From assembly GCA_017302255.1 (NCBI GenBank), contig JAFLDV010000032.1:1-48375 (forward strand): 48,375 nucleotides of DNA. The letters run 5' to 3'. The stretch is from Gammaproteobacteria bacterium (GTDB lineage: Bacteria > Pseudomonadota > Gammaproteobacteria > Enterobacterales > Alteromonadaceae). Below the pieces are notes generated by a model. The model was not told the origin of the DNA and ran no database searches. It saw nothing but the letters and a program-made list of their open reading frames with translations. Shown piece after piece: positions 42,005-48,375 of this stretch (position 1 is the stretch's first letter; each line of letters opens with the position of its first letter). A program made the translations under genes and the position numbers.

Positions 42005-44509
42005 TCAGGCATGTAAAGCTCTGCGTAACAGCACTGCTGATGGCATATTCAGTAATCCCCGCAACTGTACCATCGCTAAACTTACGATAATTACTGCACC
42101 TAAGGTCGGCCCCATCCACCAAAGCATTGGGTGTAGTTGAAATGGCAATTCAAATAACCTTACTTGTAAAACTGACAGTAATGCTTCTACAAGCACTGTG
42201 GCAAAACCACCAGCCAGCAAACCAAGCACTAAATATTCATATACAACGGCTTTTAACAAAAAGGCCTTAGTTGCCCCCAAGGTCCGAAGGATAGCAATTT
42301 CCTGTTCACGCTGATCCAAACTCGCTTGTACCTGCGCAATCAGCACTAGCACAGCCGCAGCAAATACCAATACCATAATTACTGAAAGTGCTACTGACAC
42401 TTGCGCAATGATCTCATTGATTTGCGTTAATATCGCTGACACTGAAATCACTGATACCGTGGGAAATTGCCGTGCTACTTCATTTAGAAGATCAGCTCGT
42501 TCTGCAGGAATATGAACTGCTGTCATATAGTTAGCAGGGAAATCCACCATCAAGTCTGGGCTCAATATCACAAAGAAATTGGGCTGTAAGCTATTCCAAT
42601 CAACTTTTCGAAAGCTAGTCACTGTAGCAGTCACTTCCTGACCGCCGATCGACAGAGCCATCTTGTCTCCAAGCGTTAATTTCATTCGTTCGGCAGAACG
42701 AGCTTCAACCGAAACTTCGGCGCGACTTTCAGCTGTAAACCATTTACCCGACGTTAATTGATTATTAGTCGGCAGCTCAGACAACCAAGTCAAATTTAAC
42801 TCTCGTCCAAATCCTTGGCGCTTATTGTCGTTTTTAGTTTGTTGGCCCTTTTGTCCATTTTCAGCGCTATCCGGCATTTCAGGCTCTTGCAGCATCTCGC
42901 CGTTCACAGACAAAATCCTGCCTGAAATCATCGGATAAAATTTGCCAGCACTAAGTTGTTGCTGTTGCAGCACCGTTGTAAGTTCAAGTTTTTGCTGGTC
43001 ATTAATATTGACCATAAAATGATTAGGAGCGTTGGCAGGGACTTGTGCCTGCCACTGACCGATTAACTCGACACGGATAAAATACAATAAAAGAGTCAAA
43101 AATATCGCTTGGCTAAAAGTGATCAGTTGAAAACTATTTGCCCACAATCGACGTCGTAGATTAGCAAGCGCTAGCTGTAGCGCACTACTTTGCCCTGCAG
43201 CTACTGGTTTTACAATGCGGACTAACAGCGCGGCGAGCAGCAACAGCACGCCGGCAAAAATCGCGCAACCAATAAACAATAGAGCTGAAGTGACCCAGTC
43301 TTGGCTAAACATCCACATCAAGCCGAATACCGCGACTGCACCTGTAATTAAATGCACAACATCAAGACGGACCGATGGAGCGCCTTGCCTTAGTACTTCA
43401 AGCGACGGAACTTCAGCTAAACGCAAGACCGGTCTAAGCGCGAATAACATTGAACAGATAAATGCGGTGGCAATGCCAATCAGCAAAGGACGTGCGCTAA
43501 ACACCGGAACAAAATCTGGCACCCACTTTTCTATCAAAAATTGGGCGCCAAAACAGGCTAATTGCCCAAGAATTAAGCCAATTATCATGCTTAGCATAGT
43601 GATCAGCAGCAGCTGACTAAAATATAAAAGCTTGGTTTGCCGTTCAGTCATACCCAAGGCTTTGATTACTGCAACGGCCATGCGATGGCGCTCACTATAA
43701 CGAGTTGCCGCCACGGCTGAAGCACAAGCCGCGAGGACGATGCCCAACAATCCAGCCAGTAACAAAAACTTTTCCGCACGGTCAAGTGCACTGCCGATTG
43801 ACGAACTACGGTCCACTTGCTGCCAGCGATCGCTTGGTGTCAATTTCGCTTCCAAGCTAGTTTGCAACTGCTTTAACTGAGTTTCAGTGCCGGCAAACAA
43901 ATACCGATAGTTAATCTGACTGCCTGGTTGCACGACCTGAGTTGCCGCAACATCATTGATATGCATAAGTATACGCGGCTGCCCGGTAAAACCAGCTGTT
44001 GGTGCGTCAGGTTCTTGATCGATGACTCCACCTAAAATCAACTCAGTAGCACCAATGCTTAGCTTATCGCCGATGTCCAATTGCAGCAGTTGCATGACAC
44101 GTTTTTCCACGTATACATGGCCAGGCGTCAGTTCGACTATTTTATCTGTTGCCTTTAACACTAATTTGCCACGCAGTGGATATTCTGCCGAGACGGCTTT
44201 AACACTGACCAGTTGCATTACATCATCAGCAAACACCATGGTATTGAACTGCATCTGCCTCGCCGATTTTAGTTGCAACTGCGCTGCGGTATCAAAATAC
44301 GCTGAATTAAAGGGTAATGGTGAACGTAGCACTTTATCTGCAGCCATAAAGCTACTGCTGCGCTGCATAAGCGCACTACGAACGCTTTCCGTGATACCGG
44401 TTAAACTCACCACAGTGACAACAGCCAGCACTAAGGCAAATGCAATGATCCATAATTCGCCTTTACGCAACTCGCGCCAAAACATCCGCCAAGCGATTTT
44501 AAAGTGCAT
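42005..44509 (-). CDS. ybbP: ABC transporter permease YbbP (FtsX-like, 834 residues)
   Basis: This large permease has two FtsX-type blocks. An N-terminal helix (WIIAFALVLAVVTVVSLTGI), a long periplasmic MacB-like domain with FMAADKVLRSPLPF and DEP-type segments, a three-helix core (FLLLAGLLGIVLAACASAVAA, LLLITMLSMIIGLILGQLACF, LLIGIATAFICSMLFALRP), two central helices, a second periplasmic domain and a C-terminal three-helix core (SVIMVLVFAAAVLVLIAQ ... LGLLAGGFATVLVEALLSV). With YbbA it is a putative lipoprotein/toxin export or lipid-remodelling system of unknown substrate. Residues about 540-572 form a hydrophilic K/N/Q-rich insertion. Its start overlaps the ybbA stop by 11 nt. Confidence 0.9.
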   Translation of the reverse strand: MHFKIAWRMFWRELRKGELWIIAFALVLAVVTVVSLTGITESVRSALMQRSSSFMAADKVLRSPLPFNSAYFDTAAQLQLKSARQMQFNTMVFADDVMQLVSVKAVSAEYPLRGKLVLKATDKIVELTPGHVYVEKRVMQLLQLDIGDKLSIGATELILGGVIDQEPDAPTAGFTGQPRILMHINDVAATQVVQPGSQINYRYLFAGTETQLKQLQTSLEAKLTPSDRWQQVDRSSSIGSALDRAEKFLLLAGLLGIVLAACASAVAATRYSERHRMAVAVIKALGMTERQTKLLYFSQLLLITMLSMIIGLILGQLACFGAQFLIEKWVPDFVPVFSARPLLIGIATAFICSMLFALRPVLRLAEVPSLEVLRQGAPSVRLDVVHLITGAVAVFGLMWMFSQDWVTSALLFIGCAIFAGVLLLLAALLVRIVKPVAAGQSSALQLALANLRRRLWANSFQLITFSQAIFLTLLLYFIRVELIGQWQAQVPANAPNHFMVNINDQQKLELTTVLQQQQLSAGKFYPMISGRILSVNGEMLQEPEMPDSAENGQKGQQTKNDNKRQGFGRELNLTWLSELPTNNQLTSGKWFTAESRAEVSVEARSAERMKLTLGDKMALSIGGQEVTATVTSFRKVDWNSLQPNFFVILSPDLMVDFPANYMTAVHIPAERADLLNEVARQFPTVSVISVSAILTQINEIIAQVSVALSVIMVLVFAAAVLVLIAQVQASLDQREQEIAILRTLGATKAFLLKAVVYEYLVLGLLAGGFATVLVEALLSVLQVRLFELPFQLHPMLWWMGPTLGAVIIVSLAMVQLRGLLNMPSAVLLRRALHA

Positions 44510-45209
44510 GCTTTGCTCCAGAATCTGTTGACAAGGTCAACCGACCGCTTTGCATCACCCACTGGGCTTGGCAGCGCTCAGCGAGACTTGCCTTATGTGT
44601 CACCAATACTAGCGTTGTGCCCTGCTGCTGATTCAAGTCAAACAGCAAATTTTCCACCATCTCGCCGGTGTTAGCATCCAAGTTTGCCGAAGGCTCGTCG
44701 GCAAATAAGATTTCCGGCTTAGTAATAAAAGCGCGCGCTATGGCAACTCGTTGTTGCTCACCACCTGATAGTTGTGCAGGGAAAAAATCTGCACGTTCTG
44801 CAAGTCCTACTTGTTCGAGCAGAGCTAATCCTTTTGCTCGAGCATCTTTAAGGCCAGCAAGTTCAGCCGGTAAGGTGACGTTTTCTAATGCAGTTAATGC
44901 AGGAAGTAAGAGAAATGACTGAAATACAAAACCAACCTTTTTCGCCCGCAGTGCGGCTCGTTCGTCATCCGACATTTGATGTAATGCTTGCCCAGCCAAA
45001 AAAACTTCGCCCTGCGTCGCTTGGTCTAAACCAGCAAGAATACCAAGCAAGGTCGACTTCCCTGAACCTGAAGCTCCGACAATAGCCACACTTTGCCCCC
45101 GGTTGATTGTCAGATTGATATCCGTCAGGATAGTAAGGCTTGAACTTGGTAATTGTACCGTTTTCTGCAAATTTCTCGTTTCGATAAATACGCTAGGTAA
45201 CTCATTCAT
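44499..45209 (-). CDS. ybbA: ABC transporter ATP-binding protein YbbA
   Basis: A LolD/MacB-type ATPase of 236 residues from the chosen ATG at 45209. Walker A is GASGSGKST, the Q-loop VGFVFQSFLLLPALTALENV, the signature LSGGEQQRVAIARAF, Walker B EILFADEPSANLD and the H-loop LVTHKASLA. It partners YbbP. The start at 45209 (MNELPSVFIETRN) is chosen because AGAAGGA lies about 11 nt upstream and the N-terminus matches the family; a longer frame from 45281 reads through the tesA signal sequence on the opposite strand. Its ATG overlaps the divergent tesA ATG by 2 nt. Confidence 0.92.
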   Translation of the reverse strand: MNELPSVFIETRNLQKTVQLPSSSLTILTDINLTINRGQSVAIVGASGSGKSTLLGILAGLDQATQGEVFLAGQALHQMSDDERAALRAKKVGFVFQSFLLLPALTALENVTLPAELAGLKDARAKGLALLEQVGLAERADFFPAQLSGGEQQRVAIARAFITKPEILFADEPSANLDANTGEMVENLLFDLNQQQGTTLVLVTHKASLAERCQAQWVMQSGRLTLSTDSGAKHAL

Positions 45210-45807
45210 GAAAAAAATCGTCCTTCTATGGTTATGCTGTTGGTTGTCGCCTGTGTTTGCGGCAAGCCAAAATTTTCTCATTCTTGGTGACAGCCTAAGT
45301 GCAGGCTATAACTTATCAAAATCACAAAGCTGGCCAGAGCTATGGCAGCAACAACTGACCGCAGAAAAATCAGACTGGCAAATCGTCAATGCCAGTATTA
45401 GCGGCGAAACAACGCAAGGCGCACTCGCACGCCTACCTGCACTACTAAAAAACCATCAACCTAAAGCAATTTTGATTGAATTGGGTGCAAACGATGGCTT
45501 ACGCGGCTATCCGATTAAAACCATCGAACAAAACCTCGCCAAAATAATTACCTTAAGCAAAGCCAGTGGCAGTAAGGTTGTACTGATGCAGATACGGATC
45601 CCACCGAATTACGGACCAAAATACACTGAACAATTTATCGCTGTTTATCCGAAACTTGCGAAACAACACGAAAGTATTTTATGGCCATTTTTTATGGAAA
45701 AAGTCGCGGTAGATCCGTCGTTGATGCAACCAGACGGTTTGCACCCCACCGCAAAAGCACAAGCCATGATAAGAGATTTTGTCAGCCCAGTGCTAAAACA
45801 ACTGTAA
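45208..45807 (+). CDS. tesA: Periplasmic thioesterase/protease/lysophospholipase L1 (TesA)
   Basis: This GDSL hydrolase hydrolyses acyl-CoA and lysophospholipids in the periplasm. A signal peptide (MKKIVLLWLCCWLSPVFA) precedes the four SGNH blocks: LILGDSLSAGYN with Ser29, SISGETTQG, LIELGANDGLRGYP and DGLHPTAKAQ with the catalytic Asp and His. Length is 199 residues. The ATG at 45208 is supported by the signal peptide and by TAGGTAA upstream, which lies inside ybbA. Start codons of tesA and ybbA interlock by 2 nt. A long-loop hairpin follows. Confidence 0.95.
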   Translation: MKKIVLLWLCCWLSPVFAASQNFLILGDSLSAGYNLSKSQSWPELWQQQLTAEKSDWQIVNASISGETTQGALARLPALLKNHQPKAILIELGANDGLRGYPIKTIEQNLAKIITLSKASGSKVVLMQIRIPPNYGPKYTEQFIAVYPKLAKQHESILWPFFMEKVAVDPSLMQPDGLHPTAKAQAMIRDFVSPVLKQL

Positions 45808-45834
45808 CCAAATGAATTAGTTGTTTCAAAAATT

Positions 45835-45895
45835 AGACGTGTGCCGCCATTAACAATCCAGCAAACAGTTAGTTGTAGCACACGTCTTCGTTTTT
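45835..45895. terminator. Long-loop bidirectional terminator between tesA and the tRNA cluster
   Basis: AGACGTGTGC (45835-45844) pairs perfectly with GCACACGTCT (45878-45887) around a 33-nt loop. TCGTTTTT follows on the plus strand, and on the minus strand AATTTTTG, so it can stop both tesA and the tRNA transcript. Confidence 0.65.
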
Positions 45896-46117
45896 ACATT
45901 ATCGGTGAGTCACACAAACGGCAAAGATGACTGCTTTAACGCAGGCGTTGTAAACAGTCAGGGAAATAGATTGGCTAAGTTAAGCAAGCAGCAATAAAAA
46001 ATTGTTGATTGGAGAATCAATTGAACAAATTTGGAAGCTAATAAATGGCGGTATTGCTTAAACGCTGGATACGTATTTGGAGATAGGATGATAAGTATTT
46101 CTGCAGAGATTCGATGC
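45896..46117. other. Intergenic region downstream of the tRNA cluster
   Basis: Together with the hairpin above this gap exceeds 300 bp. I see no convincing reading frame, promoter or structured element in it; it is probably trailer sequence of the tRNA transcript. Confidence 0.5.
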
Positions 46118-46193
<76 letters not shown>

Positions 46194-46216
46194 ATCAATG
46201 AGCGTCACTCAATAGA

Positions 46217-46292
46217 TGGCGTCCCTTAGGGGATTCGAACCCCTGTTACCGCCGTGAAAGGGCGGTGTCCTAGGCCTCTAGACGAAAGGGAC
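46217..46292 (-). tRNA. tRNA-Glu (TTC)
   Basis: 76 nt with encoded CCA. Acceptor GTCCCTT/AAGGGAC, anticodon stem CCGCC/GGCGG around CTTTCAC (anticodon TTC), T loop GGTTCGAATCC. It lies between the two tRNA-Ala genes, 23 and 15 nt away. Confidence 0.97.
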
Positions 46293-46307
46293 ACATCGTA
46301 AAAATTT

Positions 46308-46383
<76 letters not shown>

Positions 46384-46430
46384 GTACCATGCAAGCAAAC
46401 TCGGACATGCCAAGCATTGCGTTACAGAAC

Positions 46431-46466
46431 GAGGCGCATTCTATGGGGCGGCCTATTATGTGTCAA
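46431..46466 (-). promoter_or_regulatory. Strong sigma-70 promoter of the tRNA cluster with GC discriminator
   Basis: On the minus strand TTGACA (46466-46461) and TAGAAT (46443-46438) have a 17-bp spacer, followed by GCGCCTC (46437-46431). The G+C-rich discriminator is typical of stringently controlled stable-RNA promoters. Confidence 0.85.
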
Positions 46467-46655
46467 TAGTTTTTTCAAAAGCTTGATCTGTTCGGACATT
46501 TTTTGCCCATGCCGCTGAAATTACCAGCAACAAATGCGACTGCTGTAATTGCATAAGCTAAAGCCTGCTGTTAGCTCCGGCCTGGCTATGGTAGTATTAT
46601 CTCTAACAATTTAGGGCACAGACCGCCCAAACAGATTCTCTGAGGAACGGAGCTT

Positions 46656-47681
46656 ATGTACGAAGCCTACTACGGATTTAATCAACGGCCATTTCAGCTA
46701 ACGCCAAATCCACAGTGGTTTTACGCCAGTAAATTTCACAAACGAGCCCTCGCCTATCTGCAATATGGTTTGAGTCAAGGCGAAGGTTTTATCGTGATTA
46801 CTGGCGATGTCGGCACCGGAAAAACCACCATAGCGAATCAACTGCTAGGCAAGTTAGATCAAAATCAAATTGTTGCGCGTCAAATTGTGACGTCGAAACT
46901 GGAACCCGATGATTTATTACGAATGATCGCTGCAGTTTTTCAGCTAACGGTAAAAGATCCACATAAAGCCGCTTATCTTGAAGCGATATCGAATTATCTA
47001 ACGTTACTGAATCAGCAAAATAAACGTGCATTACTGTTGGTTGATGAAGCGCAAAATTTACCGCTGGAATCCATCGAAGAGCTAAGGATGCTGTCGAACT
47101 TTCAGCTTGGTGGTAAACCATTATTGCAAAGCTTTTTGCTCGGACAAAACGAGCTCAATGCCATCATTCAATCACCGCATATGGAACAGTTTCGCCAGCG
47201 CATCATCGCCTCGTCAAATCTCACTGCGTTGTCTGTTGAGGATGTCAAAGCCTATATCGAATATCGAATTAAACAAGCCGGAGTAGACAAACAGCTACTG
47301 TCTGACGATTGCTTCCCGCTGATTCATCAGCACAGCCGCGGAATTCCACGCAAAGTAAATAACCTAATGGACCGCGTTTTGTTGTTTGGTTTTTTGGAAG
47401 AAGTTGAGGTACTTCAAGAACAGCATATTGCCCAAGTTATCGAAGAAATTAGCGGTGAAATAGCAAATCAAGCGCCGACCGCCCCGATCCAACCGGTCGC
47501 AGCACCGGCCCCCGCAAGCAATCATAATGTGGCGTCAAATAATCCATATCATGCCATGCTAAGCGAATTGTCTTCATTATTAGATAATTCGCTGGAGCAT
47601 AAAATCAAAATGGCGCAGCAGTTAGACCAAATTCTTAGTCATCAACAACAGCAAGTCATTGGTAATTTGGACAAATCATAG
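46656..47681 (+). CDS. XrtA-system (PEP-CTERM/exopolysaccharide) AAA ATPase, ExeA-like
   Basis: A 341-residue ATPase. The N-terminal MYEAYYGFNQRPFQLTPNP, Walker A GDVGTGKTT (50-58), Walker B ALLLVDEAQNLP and the conserved LRMLSNFQLGGKPLLQSFLL, GQNEL and FRQRI are those of the ExeA/GspA group, and the subgroup resembles TIGR03015, the ATPase found in XrtA exosortase-linked exopolysaccharide loci. The C-terminal ~70 residues are a proline/alanine-rich linker and a helical tail, not the peptidoglycan-binding domain of true ExeA. The convergent neighbour is a TIGR03016-like outer-membrane protein from the same loci, which supports this assignment. GAGGAACGGAG precedes the ATG. Confidence 0.8.
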   Translation: MYEAYYGFNQRPFQLTPNPQWFYASKFHKRALAYLQYGLSQGEGFIVITGDVGTGKTTIANQLLGKLDQNQIVARQIVTSKLEPDDLLRMIAAVFQLTVKDPHKAAYLEAISNYLTLLNQQNKRALLLVDEAQNLPLESIEELRMLSNFQLGGKPLLQSFLLGQNELNAIIQSPHMEQFRQRIIASSNLTALSVEDVKAYIEYRIKQAGVDKQLLSDDCFPLIHQHSRGIPRKVNNLMDRVLLFGFLEEVEVLQEQHIAQVIEEISGEIANQAPTAPIQPVAAPAPASNHNVASNNPYHAMLSELSSLLDNSLEHKIKMAQQLDQILSHQQQQVIGNLDKS

Positions 47682-47710
47682 TCTAGCCAACACCAATCAA
47701 ATCTAAATTT

Positions 47711-47733
47711 AAGGTGCCCAAGGCACCTTTTTC
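47711..47733 (+). terminator. Terminator of the XrtA-system ATPase gene
   Basis: AAGGTGCC / GGCACCTT stem with a CAA loop followed by TTT-C-ATTTT. It lies 30 nt after the ATPase stop; an A-rich left side allows weak function for the convergent gene. Confidence 0.85.
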
Positions 47734-47748
47734 ATTTTGGACAAATGG

Positions 47749-48375
47749 TTAGAATTTGTAGTTAAAACCTAACGAAACCCGACTTTCAGCGAATGATTTA
47801 TCTGTTAAATCATCAACTGCTAGGGTGCGTTTTAACGTCAGCTTTCCAGTTAAAGACCGATTCATTTGTCGACTCCACTCAAGACTGCCACTATCGGAAT
47901 CACCAAAGCCAAAACCAAAGAATTGGCCACTTTCCGATGTATTGTCTTGACGCGATACATTGCCACTTAAAGTCAGGCTATTTCGCTGATTTAATTGCCA
48001 ATTCGCTGCGAGTGTCGCATAACGGTCATCGCGAGTCTGCCTGCCCTCTAAAAAGTCATCTTTACGTTGCCCAATAGTGCCGGTCAACTTTAAGCGATTA
48101 AAGTCGTATCCCATTTGTAAAGATACCAAGCGACGCACTACCAGAAGCTCACTCAAATCATCACCGGGAATTGTAATGTTGTAATACTGTTCACCCGGTT
48201 GCGGCTGATATTGCGAAGTTGGTGGTTGGAAGCAACTATCCAATCCTGGAGTAACGCCCGGAGGACATACGAACAAACCAACCTGATTATCATCAGCAGA
48301 CAAGGAGAGTAACGAACCAACCGCATCACCAAGTTTTAATTCCATTTTGAAATTTTTCAGCTCGTAATTTGCGGT
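47749..48375 (-). CDS. TIGR03016-like PEP-CTERM-system outer-membrane beta-barrel protein, C-terminal part
   Basis: The frame is open from the right edge to a stop at 47749, so about 208 C-terminal residues are visible. The sequence alternates polar and hydrophobic residues in beta-strand pairs (YATLAANWQLNQRNSLTLSG, GSLEWSRQMNRSLTGKLTLK, RVSLGFNYKF) and ends in phenylalanine, as outer-membrane barrels do. A loop with two cysteines (FVCPPG, DSCFQPP) lies within. The pattern resembles the PEP-CTERM-system-associated outer-membrane proteins (TIGR03016), probably the polysaccharide-locus porin. The first in-window ATG (48345) is internal, not the start. Recognition is by pattern and neighbourhood. 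Confidence 0.65.
   Translation of the reverse strand, partial: TANYELKNFKMELKLGDAVGSLLSLSADDNQVGLFVCPPGVTPGLDSCFQPPTSQYQPQPGEQYYNITIPGDDLSELLVVRRLVSLQMGYDFNRLKLTGTIGQRKDDFLEGRQTRDDRYATLAANWQLNQRNSLTLSGNVSRQDNTSESGQFFGFGFGDSDSGSLEWSRQMNRSLTGKLTLKRTLAVDDLTDKSFAESRVSLGFNYKF

Noticed and set aside
43215-43616. 133-codon open frame on the plus strand inside ybbP
   Set aside because: It is antisense to conserved transmembrane helices of YbbP, has no ribosome site and a low-complexity, Asn/Ser/Thr-rich product.
45835-45887. Imperfect dyad with GTTAG inside as an integron attC site
   Set aside because: No integrase or cassette genes are present, the arms are perfect rather than attC-like with bulges, and T tracts on both sides fit a terminator.

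Overview
The window reads as ordinary chromosome of a free-living gammaproteobacterium of the Alteromonadales/Chromatiaceae type. A Rheinheimera- or Alishewanella-like organism is my best guess, from protein resemblance only and not from a search. The evidence is E. coli/Shewanella-like synteny blocks (prmB-aroC, smrB, sixA, yfcL, fadI-fadJ, maoP/hdfR, folX-yfcH, ybbP-ybbA/tesA), PhoPQ-, FadR- and PutP-type proteins, c-di-GMP proteins, and an XrtA/PEP-CTERM-type exopolysaccharide locus starting at the right edge. I see no prophage, insertion sequence, integron or CRISPR array. Gene density is high and almost every transcription unit ends in a recognisable intrinsic terminator.

Layout. 1-2.7 kb: 5' end of an exported S9 peptidase, an AzoR-type azoreductase, and an ECF sigma factor with a ChrR-type zinc anti-sigma factor. 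2.7-5.0 kb: a 763-residue three-domain protein (cysteine desulfurase + metallo-beta-lactamase persulfide-dioxygenase-like + rhodanese), the most unusual gene here. 5.3-10.5 kb: fadR, dsbB, fklB, yfcL, an ATP-NAD kinase family gene and an aldehyde dehydrogenase. 10.5-15 kb: MFS transporter, aroC, prmB, smrB, sixA. 15-20.2 kb: a large M16 peptidase and a PAS-PAS-GGDEF-EAL protein. 20.3-21.8 kb: a 53-residue membrane protein, maoP and hdfR. 21.9-25.4 kb: fadI-fadJ, preceded by a perfect FadR-type palindrome and a PsrA-like palindrome. 25.5-32.4 kb: a six-gene Bat operon (MoxR ATPase, DUF58, DUF4381, BatA, fused BatB/BatC with a polyglutamine tract, BatD). 32.5-33.7 kb: a second ECF sigma/anti-sigma pair (DUF3379 type). 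33.9-37.4 kb: putP, an EAL-HDOD protein, a small ComEA-like protein. 37.6-40.6 kb: a glycine-zipper lipoprotein, a PhoP/PhoQ-type two-component system and a small LprI-like exported protein. 40.7-45.8 kb: folX, yfcH, the YbbA/YbbP ABC system and tesA. 46.1-46.4 kb: tRNA-Ala(GGC)-tRNA-Glu-tRNA-Ala(GGC). 46.7 kb to the end: the XrtA-system ATPase and the C-terminal part of a TIGR03016-type outer-membrane protein.

How the genes work together. Several units handle envelope stress and signalling: two ECF/anti-sigma modules, PhoPQ with an LprI-like neighbour, DsbB, FklB and the Bat complex. Fatty-acid beta-oxidation is represented by fadI/fadJ and their likely repressor FadR, 16 kb apart but linked by the operator at 25373-25387. 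The triple-domain sulfur protein could take sulfane sulfur from cysteine through oxidation and transfer in one polypeptide. That fusion, its di-cysteine linker and the inverted repeat upstream of it are the best candidates for undescribed biology. The rest is mostly well-precedented.
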